Shown here piece by piece: positions 47,199 through 56,300 of a stretch of 64,000 nt of DNA. Both the position numbers and the translations under genes were made by a program. Source of the DNA: Nocardioides baekrokdamisoli (lineage in GTDB: Bacteria; Actinomycetota; Actinomycetes; Propionibacteriales; Nocardioidaceae); contig NZ_AP019307.1 in assembly GCF_003945325.1 (NCBI RefSeq), positions 1,798,001 through 1,862,000 of the forward strand, given 5' to 3'. The stretch's first letter is position 1; every line of letters begins with the position of its first letter. The notes under the pieces were generated by a model. It was not told the origin of the DNA. It made no database searches and saw only the letters and a program-made list of their open reading frames with translations.

Positions 47199-47235
47199 CC
47201 GAAGAATCCACGCCTCTAAGACGTGGATTCTTCGG
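47199..47235 (-). terminator. Strong hairpin at the RepA-like stop codon
   Basis: CCGAAGAATCCACG and CGTGGATTCTTCGG form 14 perfect pairs around a 9-base loop that includes the TAG stop. A further GGATTCTTCGG copy follows on the minus strand. It may end or attenuate transcription from the ATPase into the J-like gene. Confidence 0.55.
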
Positions 47236-48643
47236 GTTCTTCGTCGTCCCTTGGTGGCAGGGAGTCGCTGAGAGACCAGACCCACCCGGACCCGAAACCG
47301 GCTTTGCTCGTCACCACACCAGCGGCTTTCCGAGCGCGTGTCAGGGCCGTCTTGCCGATGCCCGCAGCAGCGCCGGCCTTGATCGTTTCGCCGGCGCCGG
47401 ACGATCCTCCGTGCTCCGACAGGTAGCCCTTCAACCACTCAGCGGCTTCTGACGCCTCGTCAGCCGCATCAGGGTCCCGACCGGACTCACGGAGGATCTG
47501 CTCCACACTGCGATCTGATGTCCCAGTGAACACGAGGCGGCCTGTCTCGGCCTGTCCTCGCGGAGTCGCGATTGCCGCCGTCTCAATGGCGTAGGTCAGT
47601 GACGGCAGGTTGTCCCGGCCGAGGCTGTTCTTCACTTGCGACATCACGCGTCGTCCGGCGTCGTCCTCGGACTCGTCCCGGGCGAAACCGAAGATGGCGC
47701 GTGGCACGTCCTTGAATGCGCCAGAGCCAGAGATGAGGCTGGCCGGGTCGCTGCCGTTGCTCTTGCCGAAGTGGGCGATACCCAAGATGATCGCGCCCGT
47801 TGATGAGGCCATCAGAGCCAAGGGGTCGAGAGCTCTCCTGACCTCCCGGTTCTTGTGGGTGTCGATCCCTTCGCCCATCACCGACATGAGCGGGTCGATG
47901 ACCACCAGCGCCGCGGCGTGTTCGGCGATTGCTGCCTCGAGCTGCTTGTTGTCCGTGGGGAGCGAGAGGGTCACTTCGCTGTCGTCAGACCGCACAGCGT
48001 CTACCCGATAGATCCGTGACAGGTCCGCTCCGGCGGCCATCAGTCTCGGCACGAGGGTATGACTCCAGGAGTCCTCCACCGCGACGTAGAAGACCACGCG
48101 CGGTCCCCCGTAGAGGTTCCCTGGCAGCGTGCCCGTGCTGATCCTGGCGGCCTTCCAGATCCCAAACGACGACTTGCCAGTGCCCTCGCGCCCCGCAGCC
48201 ATGACGAGCGAGCCAGACGGGATCCGGCCCTCCCCGCCGTCCTTCCAGGCCCACACAACCGGCTCAGGGTCGATGTCGCTGGCACGCGTCAGTCGGAGCG
48301 TACGGACCTCGCCGCGCCGGGCCTGCTGGTCGGTAGACGCCTCCTGCGGCCCAATGGCAGAGCCTTCCGGCGACCAATCGACCCCCACGCGCTTGCATGC
48401 CCACGCCCACCGTTCGTCGTGTTCTTTCCCAGCATGGCCGGGCGGTGTGTGCGCCCTAAGGTCGGCCTCAGCCCTCGCCAGCGAGTAGCCCGACTGTGTC
48501 GAATTGGCAATCCGGACCAGGCTTTCGGCCGCATCGGCGGCGGCCTGCTGCGAGGAGGCGTCCGCCCAGACCGCCGGGAGGCTGGCAAGGCGCCCCAGCG
48601 CGTGGTCGACCATTCTCGGCGCGTGCGCTCCGAGGCCGCTCAT
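47216..48643 (-). CDS. RepA-like AAA/RecA-fold ATPase
   Basis: 475 residues. Walker A is GREGTGKSS at about 151-159 and Walker B is AALVVIDPLMSV with Asp250. SNGSDPASLISGSGAFKDVP and the following RVMSQVKNSLGRDNL match the hexameric RepA/AAA_25 helicase-like group found in plasmids and integrative elements. The C-terminal 90 residues look like a winged HTH (EAAEWLKGYLSEHGG, GIGKTALTRARKAAGV). Probable replication initiator or helicase of the excised element. Overlaps the upstream gene by 4 bp. Confidence 0.85.
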   Translation of the reverse strand: MSGLGAHAPRMVDHALGRLASLPAVWADASSQQAAADAAESLVRIANSTQSGYSLARAEADLRAHTPPGHAGKEHDERWAWACKRVGVDWSPEGSAIGPQEASTDQQARRGEVRTLRLTRASDIDPEPVVWAWKDGGEGRIPSGSLVMAAGREGTGKSSFGIWKAARISTGTLPGNLYGGPRVVFYVAVEDSWSHTLVPRLMAAGADLSRIYRVDAVRSDDSEVTLSLPTDNKQLEAAIAEHAAALVVIDPLMSVMGEGIDTHKNREVRRALDPLALMASSTGAIILGIAHFGKSNGSDPASLISGSGAFKDVPRAIFGFARDESEDDAGRRVMSQVKNSLGRDNLPSLTYAIETAAIATPRGQAETGRLVFTGTSDRSVEQILRESGRDPDAADEASEAAEWLKGYLSEHGGSSGAGETIKAGAAAGIGKTALTRARKAAGVVTSKAGFGSGWVWSLSDSLPPRDDEEPEESTS

Positions 48644-48927
48644 GGGGCAAGGGTGAGATGGGTAGGGATCTGGAGGCAGGCCAGCGGGTAGACCCGCGTG
48701 CCTGCAGCCCTGGCCCGCCGAATCGCTGCCCTGGCGCCGTCGACCGTGTGATAGGTGCGGTGACTCGTTGTGCCCGCTGCCGAATGGAATGAGAGTTGGA
48801 GGACCAAGTCACTGCCGACGCGCTGCTCCTCCTCTTCGGTGAGGTGACGGTGTGTTGCCGGGGGTGTCAGGTCGAAGCTCTCCGTGGCGGGCGGGGTCTT
48901 CAGGGAAATCTGGGGGCCCTTGCTCAT
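48640..48927 (-). CDS. Hypothetical protein of element 2
   Basis: 95 residues starting at ATG 48927. It has an acidic stretch (HLTEEEEQRVGSDLVLQLSF) and a helical basic end (RAAIRRARAAGTRVYPLACL). Overlaps the excisionase-like stop by one base and the ATPase start by 4 bp. No family recognised. Confidence 0.58.
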   Translation of the reverse strand: MSKGPQISLKTPPATESFDLTPPATHRHLTEEEEQRVGSDLVLQLSFHSAAGTTSHRTYHTVDGARAAIRRARAAGTRVYPLACLQIPTHLTLAP

Positions 48928-49121
48928 TACGAGGCGCCGTTCTGGATCGGAGCCATCCATGCGTCGACCGATGCGACGCTGAGGCGGATGATTCTCCCGA
49001 CCTGGAATCCCTCGATCTCTCCTCGCGAGAGGGCTCGGCGGATCGTCCTGTCGTTGATCTGGTTGCGTGCGGCGGCTTGCTGGATGGATTCCAGGGGCCC
49101 GCGCGGGGTGCGGTTGGTCAT
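48927..49121 (-). CDS. Excisionase-like HTH protein
   Basis: 64 residues. ESIQQAAARNQINDRTIRRA, LSRGEIEGFQVGRIIRLSVA is a MerR-type winged HTH as in Xis proteins of actinobacterial elements. First gene of the leftward operon with hypothetical protein and RepA-like ATPase, the usual xis-rep order. Possible alternative: a transcriptional regulator of the operon. Confidence 0.8.
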   Translation of the reverse strand: MTNRTPRGPLESIQQAAARNQINDRTIRRALSRGEIEGFQVGRIIRLSVASVDAWMAPIQNGAS

Positions 49122-49480
49122 TGACCGTCCTTCCGATAGGTATCAGAGAGGTCTTCGTCGTACGGCTCGCAGGAACGCAGTACGCGAGTCCAGTCAGGCG
49201 CACGCCAGACATGCCCCGACGTCCTCGCCGGATCTGGTCTCACGCTGAGTCGGACCGCTTTCGCTAGTCGCTACCGGGTCCAGAGAAAGCGAGTATCCCG
49301 GCGTACTCAATTGCGTTTCCGCAGGTCAGGGGCATATTTCGGCCCACCCACCAAGGGCGAATATGTGCCGACGAGGCACCTTCCCATTCGGGGAGCGCAC
49401 AATCCGAGGTCCCAACTCCTCCGCCAAGCCTGAGGACTGACGCACTGCGTACCGCCCAGAACGACGCTCTCTCCCTCTGC
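49122..49480. other. Regulatory gap between the two halves of element 2
   Basis: About 360 bp without a gene, upstream of the leftward xis-rep operon and downstream of the RES toxin gene. It contains an imperfect inverted repeat near 49329-49369 (GGGCATATTTCGGCCC and GGGCGAATATGTGCC), which could be an operator or a replication origin. Probably carries the operon promoter; no clear -10 was assigned. Confidence 0.35.
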
Positions 49481-50044
49481 TCACGAGCCGGTCAAGAAGC
49501 AGACGACGGCGGGATCGATCGTCGGGCGTCCAACCTCAGCAACGTCCACGACGGTCCACGTGGAGACGTCGGGCTCGTCGAATAGAACTAAGTTCCACGA
49601 ACCCGCTGACGCGGCAGACGGATACACGATCCCGACGGCGCCGTCAGCCCGGGCAGCAGCGGCGAACTCTTGGCAGGCCTTCCACCTCTTGGCCGGCTCT
49701 GGATCCGACGAAACCAATTCCGCTGGGTCTATGCCTGCAGCAAACGCATCAGCGGTACTCCGCACGTCGACTAGTCGTCCCCAGACCTCAATCTCGATTT
49801 CAAAGACGGTGACCTTGACACCACCCTGAACGCTAAGAAGCGAGGGATTGATCCTGAAGAACTCCGCCATTGCTGCCGCCGATGACTCTGCGAGGTAGAG
49901 CGTGGGCCAGCCTCCGGCACCGAAGCGGCCGACTGAGTAGGGGTTCGGCGCCGCCGGTGAATAGACGGGCACGTCGACGTCCCGCATGAATTTGTATAGA
50001 CGCAGCCTGGTCTCGGGCGCGCCCGATCCCGACTCCGACGACAT
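49481..50044 (-). CDS. RES-domain toxin
   Basis: 187 residues. The RES fold is indicated by RLRLYKFMRDVDVPVYSPAA, RFGAGGWPTLYLAESSAAAM, AEFFRINPSLLSV and VGIVYPSAASAGSWNLVLFD, with the Arg, Glu (AEFF) and Ser (YPSAAS) positions expected in NAD-degrading or NAD-phosphorolysing toxins such as MbcT. It starts 5 bp after the antitoxin stop, the usual antitoxin-first order. Would deplete NAD and halt growth when unopposed. Confidence 0.85.
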   Translation of the reverse strand: MSSESGSGAPETRLRLYKFMRDVDVPVYSPAAPNPYSVGRFGAGGWPTLYLAESSAAAMAEFFRINPSLLSVQGGVKVTVFEIEIEVWGRLVDVRSTADAFAAGIDPAELVSSDPEPAKRWKACQEFAAAARADGAVGIVYPSAASAGSWNLVLFDEPDVSTWTVVDVAEVGRPTIDPAVVCFLTGS

Positions 50045-50049
50045 GTTGG

Positions 50050-50538
50050 CTAGCTAAAGGATGTCTGCGAGAAGTGCTCAGCTAAGGCGGCGACTTTCGC
50101 GCGGTCCCGCGAGTTGCCGGTCAGGCACTTAAGCGGTGTGTTTCCTTGCAGATCGGGAGTTGGCGTCCTAAGCCAGGTTTCCAGATACTCGTCCTCTAGC
50201 ACCAGCCGGACCTGAGCGAGCACGTCGGCGAGCGGTTTCCATTTGGCAGCGACCGTCTTAGGAATCGAAGTGCGCCCGTGAACGAGTCGCTCGAGGTGCG
50301 CGGGCTTAACGTCCAAAAGCTTGTAGAGCGTCTCGCTCTCGACGCTAGCAAGCTGACCGACGACTAGGCCTAGTAGGGCGAGCCCATCCCCAGACTTCAG
50401 CGACTCCACTGCCTTGATCTGAGTTGCATCGAGGGGAGTCTCGCGTACTTCTGTCGCTCGCATACTTCGCTGAGCCTCCACTGCTCCTGCAACGGAAGAA
50501 GGACGGGTCACATCTAGATCGACGGTCAAACTATTCAC
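50050..50538 (-). CDS. Xre/MbcA/ParS-type antitoxin
   Basis: 162 residues. The C-terminal MbcA/ParS domain (DUF2384) contains LVLEDEYLETWLRTPTPDLQ and GNTPLKCLTGNSRDRAKVAA. The middle (LLDVKPAHLERLVHGRTSIP) is an Xre-like HTH that would bind the operon promoter. It overlaps the TIGR04255 stop by 8 bp. It neutralises the RES toxin by contact, as known for MbcTA and ParST pairs. Confidence 0.85.
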   Translation of the reverse strand: MNSLTVDLDVTRPSSVAGAVEAQRSMRATEVRETPLDATQIKAVESLKSGDGLALLGLVVGQLASVESETLYKLLDVKPAHLERLVHGRTSIPKTVAAKWKPLADVLAQVRLVLEDEYLETWLRTPTPDLQGNTPLKCLTGNSRDRAKVAALAEHFSQTSFS

Positions 50539-51307
50539 CCCTCGGGGTCGGCCGCAGTGTTTCTTTGTACGGTTCTTTCAATGCCCACTCGAAGAAGCTA
50601 GTTATACCGTTCGACAGGTGTCGAACCAGGTCGCGGATATCAGCCGAGTCCTTAACCGCATACGGCACTTCGGTGTGGTAATCCATATCCAAGATGAAGA
50701 AGGCCTTGTCCTCGACGCTTCCTTCGATCGCGTAGCGAACCGCGAGTTGCTTCAGGTCTTCCTCAAAAATCAGCTGGCCGCTGGCACCTTTCACAAGCGC
50801 GGGCCAGTCATCACGTGCAATCGGACCCAGTAGGTCCTCGCGGATGCGCGCCGTGAGCGATGCGGGGCTCGACGGATCAGGCAGGGGTACGGCGTTGATT
50901 TTTCGCAGGCCGATCCGCCGACTAGTCGACGGCATTAGCGTTCGGTCAATTGCGGCGAGAAGGAAACCCAGTTGGCCGAGAAAATCGCCGAAGTTGGTGT
51001 AACTGGGAGTCTCAAGCGCGATGAAGTCGTGCGACAGGCTTGCCTTGTAGTCCGCCGCCGCCGTCGAGAAGGACCACACCGGTGCGGTCTGTCGCACGCT
51101 CATGTGCCGCGGGGCCATCTCGAGCGCTAGTTCTTCGATCTTCTTGGGACCTTCTGGATAACGGCTTCGGATCACGCTATGGAATCCAGTTGTGCCGGCC
51201 TCAGTGAGAAGCGAAGGAATCGGGTCGAAACGGATCTGTGCGAGCACAGACCTAAGTGGAGCGTCCTTGAAGACGCGGTCGGGATGCTCGCCGAAATCGA
51301 GGGCCAC
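50531..51307 (-). CDS. TIGR04255-family protein
   Basis: 258 residues. The family start is visible as VFKDAPLRSVLAQIRFDPIP, and the body as VWSFSTAAADYKASLSHDFI, ALETPSYTNFGDFLGQLGFL and DYHTEVPYAVKDSADIRDLV. Members occur sporadically in mobile and defence regions and have no proved function. Here it opens an operon with antitoxin and toxin, overlapping by 8 bp, so it may be a third component or sensor. Confidence 0.78.
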   Translation of the reverse strand: MALDFGEHPDRVFKDAPLRSVLAQIRFDPIPSLLTEAGTTGFHSVIRSRYPEGPKKIEELALEMAPRHMSVRQTAPVWSFSTAAADYKASLSHDFIALETPSYTNFGDFLGQLGFLLAAIDRTLMPSTSRRIGLRKINAVPLPDPSSPASLTARIREDLLGPIARDDWPALVKGASGQLIFEEDLKQLAVRYAIEGSVEDKAFFILDMDYHTEVPYAVKDSADIRDLVRHLSNGITSFFEWALKEPYKETLRPTPRGE

Positions 51308-51618
51308 TCCGACTCCCTTCGCGCCTACTTGGTTACCAATGCGGCATGCGGCTCACAACCGATCGTAGTGCGGCCTGCACAAGACAGTATGAGATGCGGA
51401 CCCGACCCTCGGTCATGTGGCGCCGTCGGGCGCGTCAGATCGCCGCGACCACAGCGGGGCCGGAGTTCTAGCGTGGTGTTCTCTGCCTCGTGCCGGTGAG
51501 GCGACGCTGGGCGGGGTTCCGCCTCCGTCGCCAGGTGAACACCGATGACCGCGACGACACTTCTCCCGTACCAACCAGACACGATGACCACGGCCCAGCT
51601 CGCGCGCTGGCGGCGTCC
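51308..51618. promoter_or_regulatory. Region between integrase and TIGR04255 operon
   Basis: About 310 bp. It should hold the promoter of the leftward TIGR04255-antitoxin-toxin operon. Near 51498-51530 a hairpin (GGCGACG with CGTCGCC plus an inner GGCGG/CCGCC) could end the integrase transcript. No coding sequence is convincing. Confidence 0.35.
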
Positions 51619-52905
51619 TTACTGACGCTTCCTGATCGGCGATGCGGTGGGTTTCGTCGTCGGCGTGGGTGCGGGCATTCGGTCTGCGATCTCGCGAAGC
51701 CGATCCTCCGCGGCGTGCTGATAGGCCATTGCCGCCTGTGTCGTGGAGTGTCCGAGGAAGGCCATCGTTTCCTTCTGGGTCGCGCCACTCTGGGCGTGCA
51801 GCGTTCCGGCGAACCCTCGGAGGTCGTGTTCACGAACAACGTTCTCCCAGGCGATGACGTTGCCGTTCTTGTCGTGCTTGGTCGCGAGGCGTAGTCCCGC
51901 GGCTTCGCGTGCTGGGTTCCAGGCGTCGCGGAACGCGCTGTCGTGGATGAACTCGGAGCGGCCCTGCGGGGCGAACACTAGGTCGTCTGGGAAGGGCCCT
52001 ACATGCGCGGCCAGATGGGCCGAGACGTCTTTGCTCGCCCACGCAGGCAGGCTTACGACACGGACCCCTTCCGCACTCTTTGGCGGCCCGACCACCCATG
52101 ATCCGCCGATGTACTGGGCCTGCCGTTCGATGTTCAACAGGTAGCGGTCGCCGTCTTTGATCAGGTCTTTGCGGCGGAGCGCGCGCCACTCAGACAGGCG
52201 CAAGCCTCCGTACGCGCTCAGGAGGACCGCAAGGACGTAGCGAGACTCGATCACGCCGAGGATCACGTTGAGTTCGGCTTGCGTCGGAGGACGGTGCGCC
52301 TTGCCTGTTGTGGTCCGTGTGAGGTTTGTTGGCACCGGGTTCCGGTCCACGATCCCATCAAGGGCGGCGGTATTCATGATGGCCCGCAGTAACCGGGCCT
52401 CTGCGCCTGCCGCGGTCGGTGCGACGCCGGCGCGCGTTGCATGCCAAGCCCGCACCCTGGCGGGAGTGATTGCGGGCAGGCGGTCGCTGGAGAACTCCGC
52501 GAGGCCCCTGCTCAGTTGGCGGCGGTACTCGGTCGCGGTCTTCGGTCGGAGCGCGTCACCCTTGCCGGATCGGCGTTGCTCGACCCATGCCGCCGCGTAC
52601 TCGCCGAACGTCTCCGCGTGGGCCGTCTTCTCCTCTTCGGCCTGACGGCGCGCCACCTCGTACGGGTTCTCCCATTGGCTGCGCTCAATGTCGACGCGGA
52701 TCCCTCGCAGCCAGTCGCGCGCCTTGTCCTCGCCTGTCACGACTCTCGTCTTGCCCGGCAGCGGCTTCGCATCGTCGCTGAATGTGTGCGGCGCTTTGAA
52801 GCGCTCTCCGTCTACGACGTACGTCGCTTGGTAGCGGCCAGACGGCAGGCGGCGGATCGCGCCCCATGATTCTGGCTTGCGCCTCGCCTTTGCTGGCTCC
52901 GCCAT
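51619..52905 (-). CDS. Tyrosine integrase of element 2
   Basis: 428 residues. The ATG at 52905 (MAEPAKARRKPESWGAIRRL) has GGGAG 7 bp upstream and is preferred to one further out. Residues 10-30 form an AP2-like arm-binding start, followed by a SAM-like domain (TFGEYAAAWVEQRRSGKGDA). Catalytic residues: Arg in YGGLRLSEWRAL, Lys in PPKSAEGVRVV, HxxR in EHDLRGFAG, His and Tyr in FLGHSTTQAAMAYQHA. It reads inward from the right att site, 160 bp away. Confidence 0.92.
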   Translation of the reverse strand: MAEPAKARRKPESWGAIRRLPSGRYQATYVVDGERFKAPHTFSDDAKPLPGKTRVVTGEDKARDWLRGIRVDIERSQWENPYEVARRQAEEEKTAHAETFGEYAAAWVEQRRSGKGDALRPKTATEYRRQLSRGLAEFSSDRLPAITPARVRAWHATRAGVAPTAAGAEARLLRAIMNTAALDGIVDRNPVPTNLTRTTTGKAHRPPTQAELNVILGVIESRYVLAVLLSAYGGLRLSEWRALRRKDLIKDGDRYLLNIERQAQYIGGSWVVGPPKSAEGVRVVSLPAWASKDVSAHLAAHVGPFPDDLVFAPQGRSEFIHDSAFRDAWNPAREAAGLRLATKHDKNGNVIAWENVVREHDLRGFAGTLHAQSGATQKETMAFLGHSTTQAAMAYQHAAEDRLREIADRMPAPTPTTKPTASPIRKRQ

Positions 52906-53065
52906 GGCTCGGCTCCCGTTCGTGCAACCTACGTGCAATCGGCTGAGTGCATCTGAGTTCATCCTAGGGTACCGAATCAGAAGGTTTGCGAATCGTATCC
53001 GCGAATCTACGCGTGAAATGGCATCTGAGTCCGCCAGTGTCTATGTATGCAATCCGGCTCGCTGG

Positions 53066-53113
53066 CTGACTACGGATCAGAAGGTCTGGGGTTCGAATCC
53101 CTACAGCCGCGCA
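53066..53113 (+). repeat. attR of element 2 (third tRNA-Arg 3' copy)
   Basis: 48 bases identical to 2674-2721, including part of the anticodon arm (CTGACTACG) and the T-arm and acceptor 3' strand. It is not a complete tRNA because the D-arm and acceptor 5' strand are absent. Downstream is chromosomal sequence with the original terminator. Confidence 0.92.
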
Positions 53114-53121
53114 GAACCAAG

Positions 53122-53150
53122 AGAGGCCCGTGCGAATGCACGAGGCCTCT
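53122..53150 (+). terminator. Original tRNA-Arg terminator
   Basis: AGAGGCC-CGTGC with GCACG-A-GGCCTCT, followed by TTT. It stands 9 bp after the third att copy, where the tRNA gene ended before both integrations. Confidence 0.85.
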
Positions 53151-53358
53151 TTTGCGTCGGGCACGTGAAGCGGCTCTGGCCGCGGAAACGCAGAGACAAG
53201 GCGCTTCACTGTTGCGCGCACCCTGCCTGTGGAAACTGCCAGGTTCAGGAAGCAACCATGGTCAGTTCGGGTGATGGCGATGCGTCACTCGGCCGATGCC
53301 GGTGGACCGCCCGCTCTAGTTGGATCGAGCCTGTTGTGTCCGTATCTGGGAGGCCTTG

Positions 53359-56300
53359 ATGTCCCTGCGTGTCCGAGAACGGATTGCCGTGCTCGCCTTG
53401 TCCACCGTGGTGATGGGCGCCAGCGCAGTGCTGATCGTTCCGGCGGCCGCCAATGCCTCGGTGGCCACGCCAACGATGCTCGCGCCGATCGGAGCGGCCC
53501 CCTCGAGCGCCCCCACCTTCAGTTGGGCTCGTGTTGCCGGAGCGGTCAACTACCAGATCGTGGTGCAGAACAGCTCGGGCCAGCAGGTCGTCAATCAAAC
53601 GACGGCCAATAGTCGATACGCTCCGACGTCCCTTCTGGCTGACGGCTCATACACCTGGGAGGTCCGAGCCAATGGGTCCGCTGGCAGCGGTTCGTGGGCA
53701 AGCGCGACCATGACGGTCTCTCCGACAGCCCCACCGACGCTGATCAGCCCGGTCGGCGGACAGACGTTGGCACAGCCGACTCAGCCGGTCCTGTTGAAAT
53801 GGTCGTCGGTGGGCGGAGCCGTGGACTATCAGATCCAGGTCGACAGCTCCGGTACGACATGGACGAGCCCCACGAATTACGAAGCGAAGGGCAACCAGTA
53901 CTTCGTGGACACTCCGGCGGCTCCGGGGACGTGGTACTGGCGCGTCCGTGCGGTACGCGGCCAGGGTCTCTACACGTCGTGGAGCGACCCGGCGAGCTAC
54001 ATGGTGGGCACGCTCGCCGACCCGACTGCGGGTGCGGACGTGAGTGGCAGTCCGGTGATGCAGGACGTACGCATCGACTGGCAGCCCGTGCCGGGAGCGA
54101 TGACCTATCAGGTGCAGGTCGGACGTGACACGGACTTCAACAATCTGGTCGATGACCGGGTCGTGGACGGCACCGCGTACTCACCCTCGACCACGTACGA
54201 CAACGGCCAGTACTACTGGCGGGTCCGGGCCATCGACGCCGGGCAGAACCGGATGCCCTGGACGACTGCGGCACCGTTCACGTTCCAGCGGAACTGGCCT
54301 GACCGACCGACCCTGGAGTATCCGGCGGATCGGCTCTCGCCGGCCGTGAGCAAGCCGATGTTCTATCAGTGGACGCCGGTTCGGCATGCCACCCGGTACC
54401 AGGTGGATGCCTCGACCGATGTGAACTTCTCGCCGGCAACGGTACGAACGTGCGTCACCTCGTCGACGACGTTGTCGCCGTTCGAGTCCGCCCCGGTCGA
54501 CGACGGCGGATGCGGGCCGGCCGCCTTTGGGCAAGGAGTCGCGATCTACTGGCGCGTCCGCGCGATCGACGACCCGCGAGGGGTGCTGGGGATCTACTCC
54601 ACCATCCGCAAATACGTCTATGACAGCGGAGCGGTCGTCCAGACTGCGCCCGCCAATGGCGCGACCGTGGACGTCCCCACCTTGCAGTGGAACCCGGTCC
54701 GGGATGTTGAGGCGTACGAGGTCATCGTCAGCGACAAGAACGGTGGGCGGGTCGCCGACGTCACCACCCGATCGACGTCCTGGACGCCGGAGGGGCAGTG
54801 GCCGAGCGCGAGCAGCCCCTACTCCTGGACTGTGCAATCGGTCGATGCTCGCGGCTCCAAGTCGCCCCTGTCGGTGTCGGGCGCACCAACGTTCACGCTC
54901 TCAGGCAACCTTCCGACGTCGACCCAACCGCCGCTCACCCCGCTCACCGGCGTGGCCGGTGACCCGCCCACACTTCAATTTCCGAATCTGACGTGGTCGC
55001 CCATGCCGGGTGCGGCGTACTACCGGATCAAGATCGGGGCCGCCGGGTCCCAGTTCTGGGACGCAGCGAACATCTCCCACATCACGGCCGCGAACTACTA
55101 CTATCCGGCAGCCACTGACACCGACACCCACTACCTGGCCGCGGGTGACTACGTCTGGCAGGTGACGGCGTACAACGGCTCCAACGTGCCGCTCGGCACC
55201 AGCCCGGGCAACGGCGCGTTCACGATCGCACCTCTGGCAGCGGCCACAGGGCAGCGGATCAGCCTCGCCGGCACCGACAGCACCGCCGGCGCGACCTGCG
55301 ACGCTGCGCTGTCCAACTCCGACCCCGCCCACCAGGTCTGCAACGGAGTGCCGGCCACGCCAGTGCTGAGTTGGAGTCCAGTGCCCCAGGCGTCGGGCTA
55401 CTTGGTGTACTTGGCGAATGATCAAGCGCTGACGAACGCGGTGATCAACCCGTACGCGATCACGACCAACACGATGTTCCGTCCGCCGTCGGACCTGGCG
55501 GACAACACGGCGGGCAGTTCGTACTACTGGTACATCCGGCCGTGCAAGAGCATGGCTCCGCTTCTCGGCTGCACCGCAGACCCGGCTTCGTCCTCGGCAG
55601 AGGCCACCAACGCCTTCCGCAAGGTGTCCCCGGCAGTGAGCCCGACGTCCCCCGGAGTGCTGGTCGGTGGGTCTGCTCCGGTCCCGAGCGTTGTGAGTCC
55701 GCCGACCTTCTCGTGGACGGACTACTGGGACACCAACCAGGGGATCACCTATGCGAACGGCGTTGAGCATTCCCCGCAGGCGGCCCGCTCGTACCACCTG
55801 CAGATCTCACAGTCTCCGACCTTCACCAATCTGGTCGATGATCAAGGAGAGCTGGACCAGCCGTTCTACTCCCCGTGGGGCAGGACTCTCCCGCAGGGAT
55901 TGCTGTACTGGCGGGTCCAGGCACTCGACTCTGCGTCGAACCGACTGATCTGGAGTCCGACGTGGACCTTCAGCAACGACCAGCCAGCCATCGACCTTGC
56001 CAACGCCACCACGGCGCCCGCCGCCGGTTCGACAGCCACGGGGACGCCGACATTCCAGTGGGCGCCTGCGAACGGCGCGAGCTCGTACCAGATCGAGGTC
56101 TATCGGAGCGGCGACCTGACCCATTCCGATGCCAACCGCTTGATCCAGGCAACGGTCCGGGTCTCGGCGTACGTTCCGCAGAACTATCTGCCCGCTTCCT
56201 CCAGCGCGTACGTCTGGCGGGTTCGCTGGTTTGATGCCGATGGTCAGCCTCGCCCGTGGTCCCATGACTCGCTGTTCACCGTGAGTCCCGGGGGTGTCAC

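Larger units (their letters stand above)
45026..53113. mobile_element. Integrative element 2, satellite-like
   Basis: About 8 kb between the tRNA-Arg repeat at 45026 and the one at 53066-53113, 39-48 bp in common with the intact tRNA. It carries its own integrase beside the right repeat, an excisionase-like gene, a RepA-like ATPase and a toxin-antitoxin operon. It has no capsid, terminase or conjugative transfer gene (no FtsK/TraB). It therefore resembles a phage satellite or a non-conjugative integrative element. Confidence 0.85.
52906..53358. other. Element 2 right end and junction with chromosome
   Basis: About 450 bp without a gene: an integrase upstream region, the third att copy (53066-53113), the native tRNA-Arg terminator, then the promoter region of the FN3 gene. 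Short open frames crossing the att site are antisense or read-through artefacts. Confidence 0.55.

Noticed and set aside
45026-53113. Actinobacterial conjugative element (AICE)
   Set aside because: No FtsK/TraB-type transfer gene is present despite RepA-like, xis and int genes.
52964-53221. Minus-strand frame across the third att copy as a truncated repressor of element 2
   Set aside because: No HTH and no start signal; the upstream part is chromosomal.
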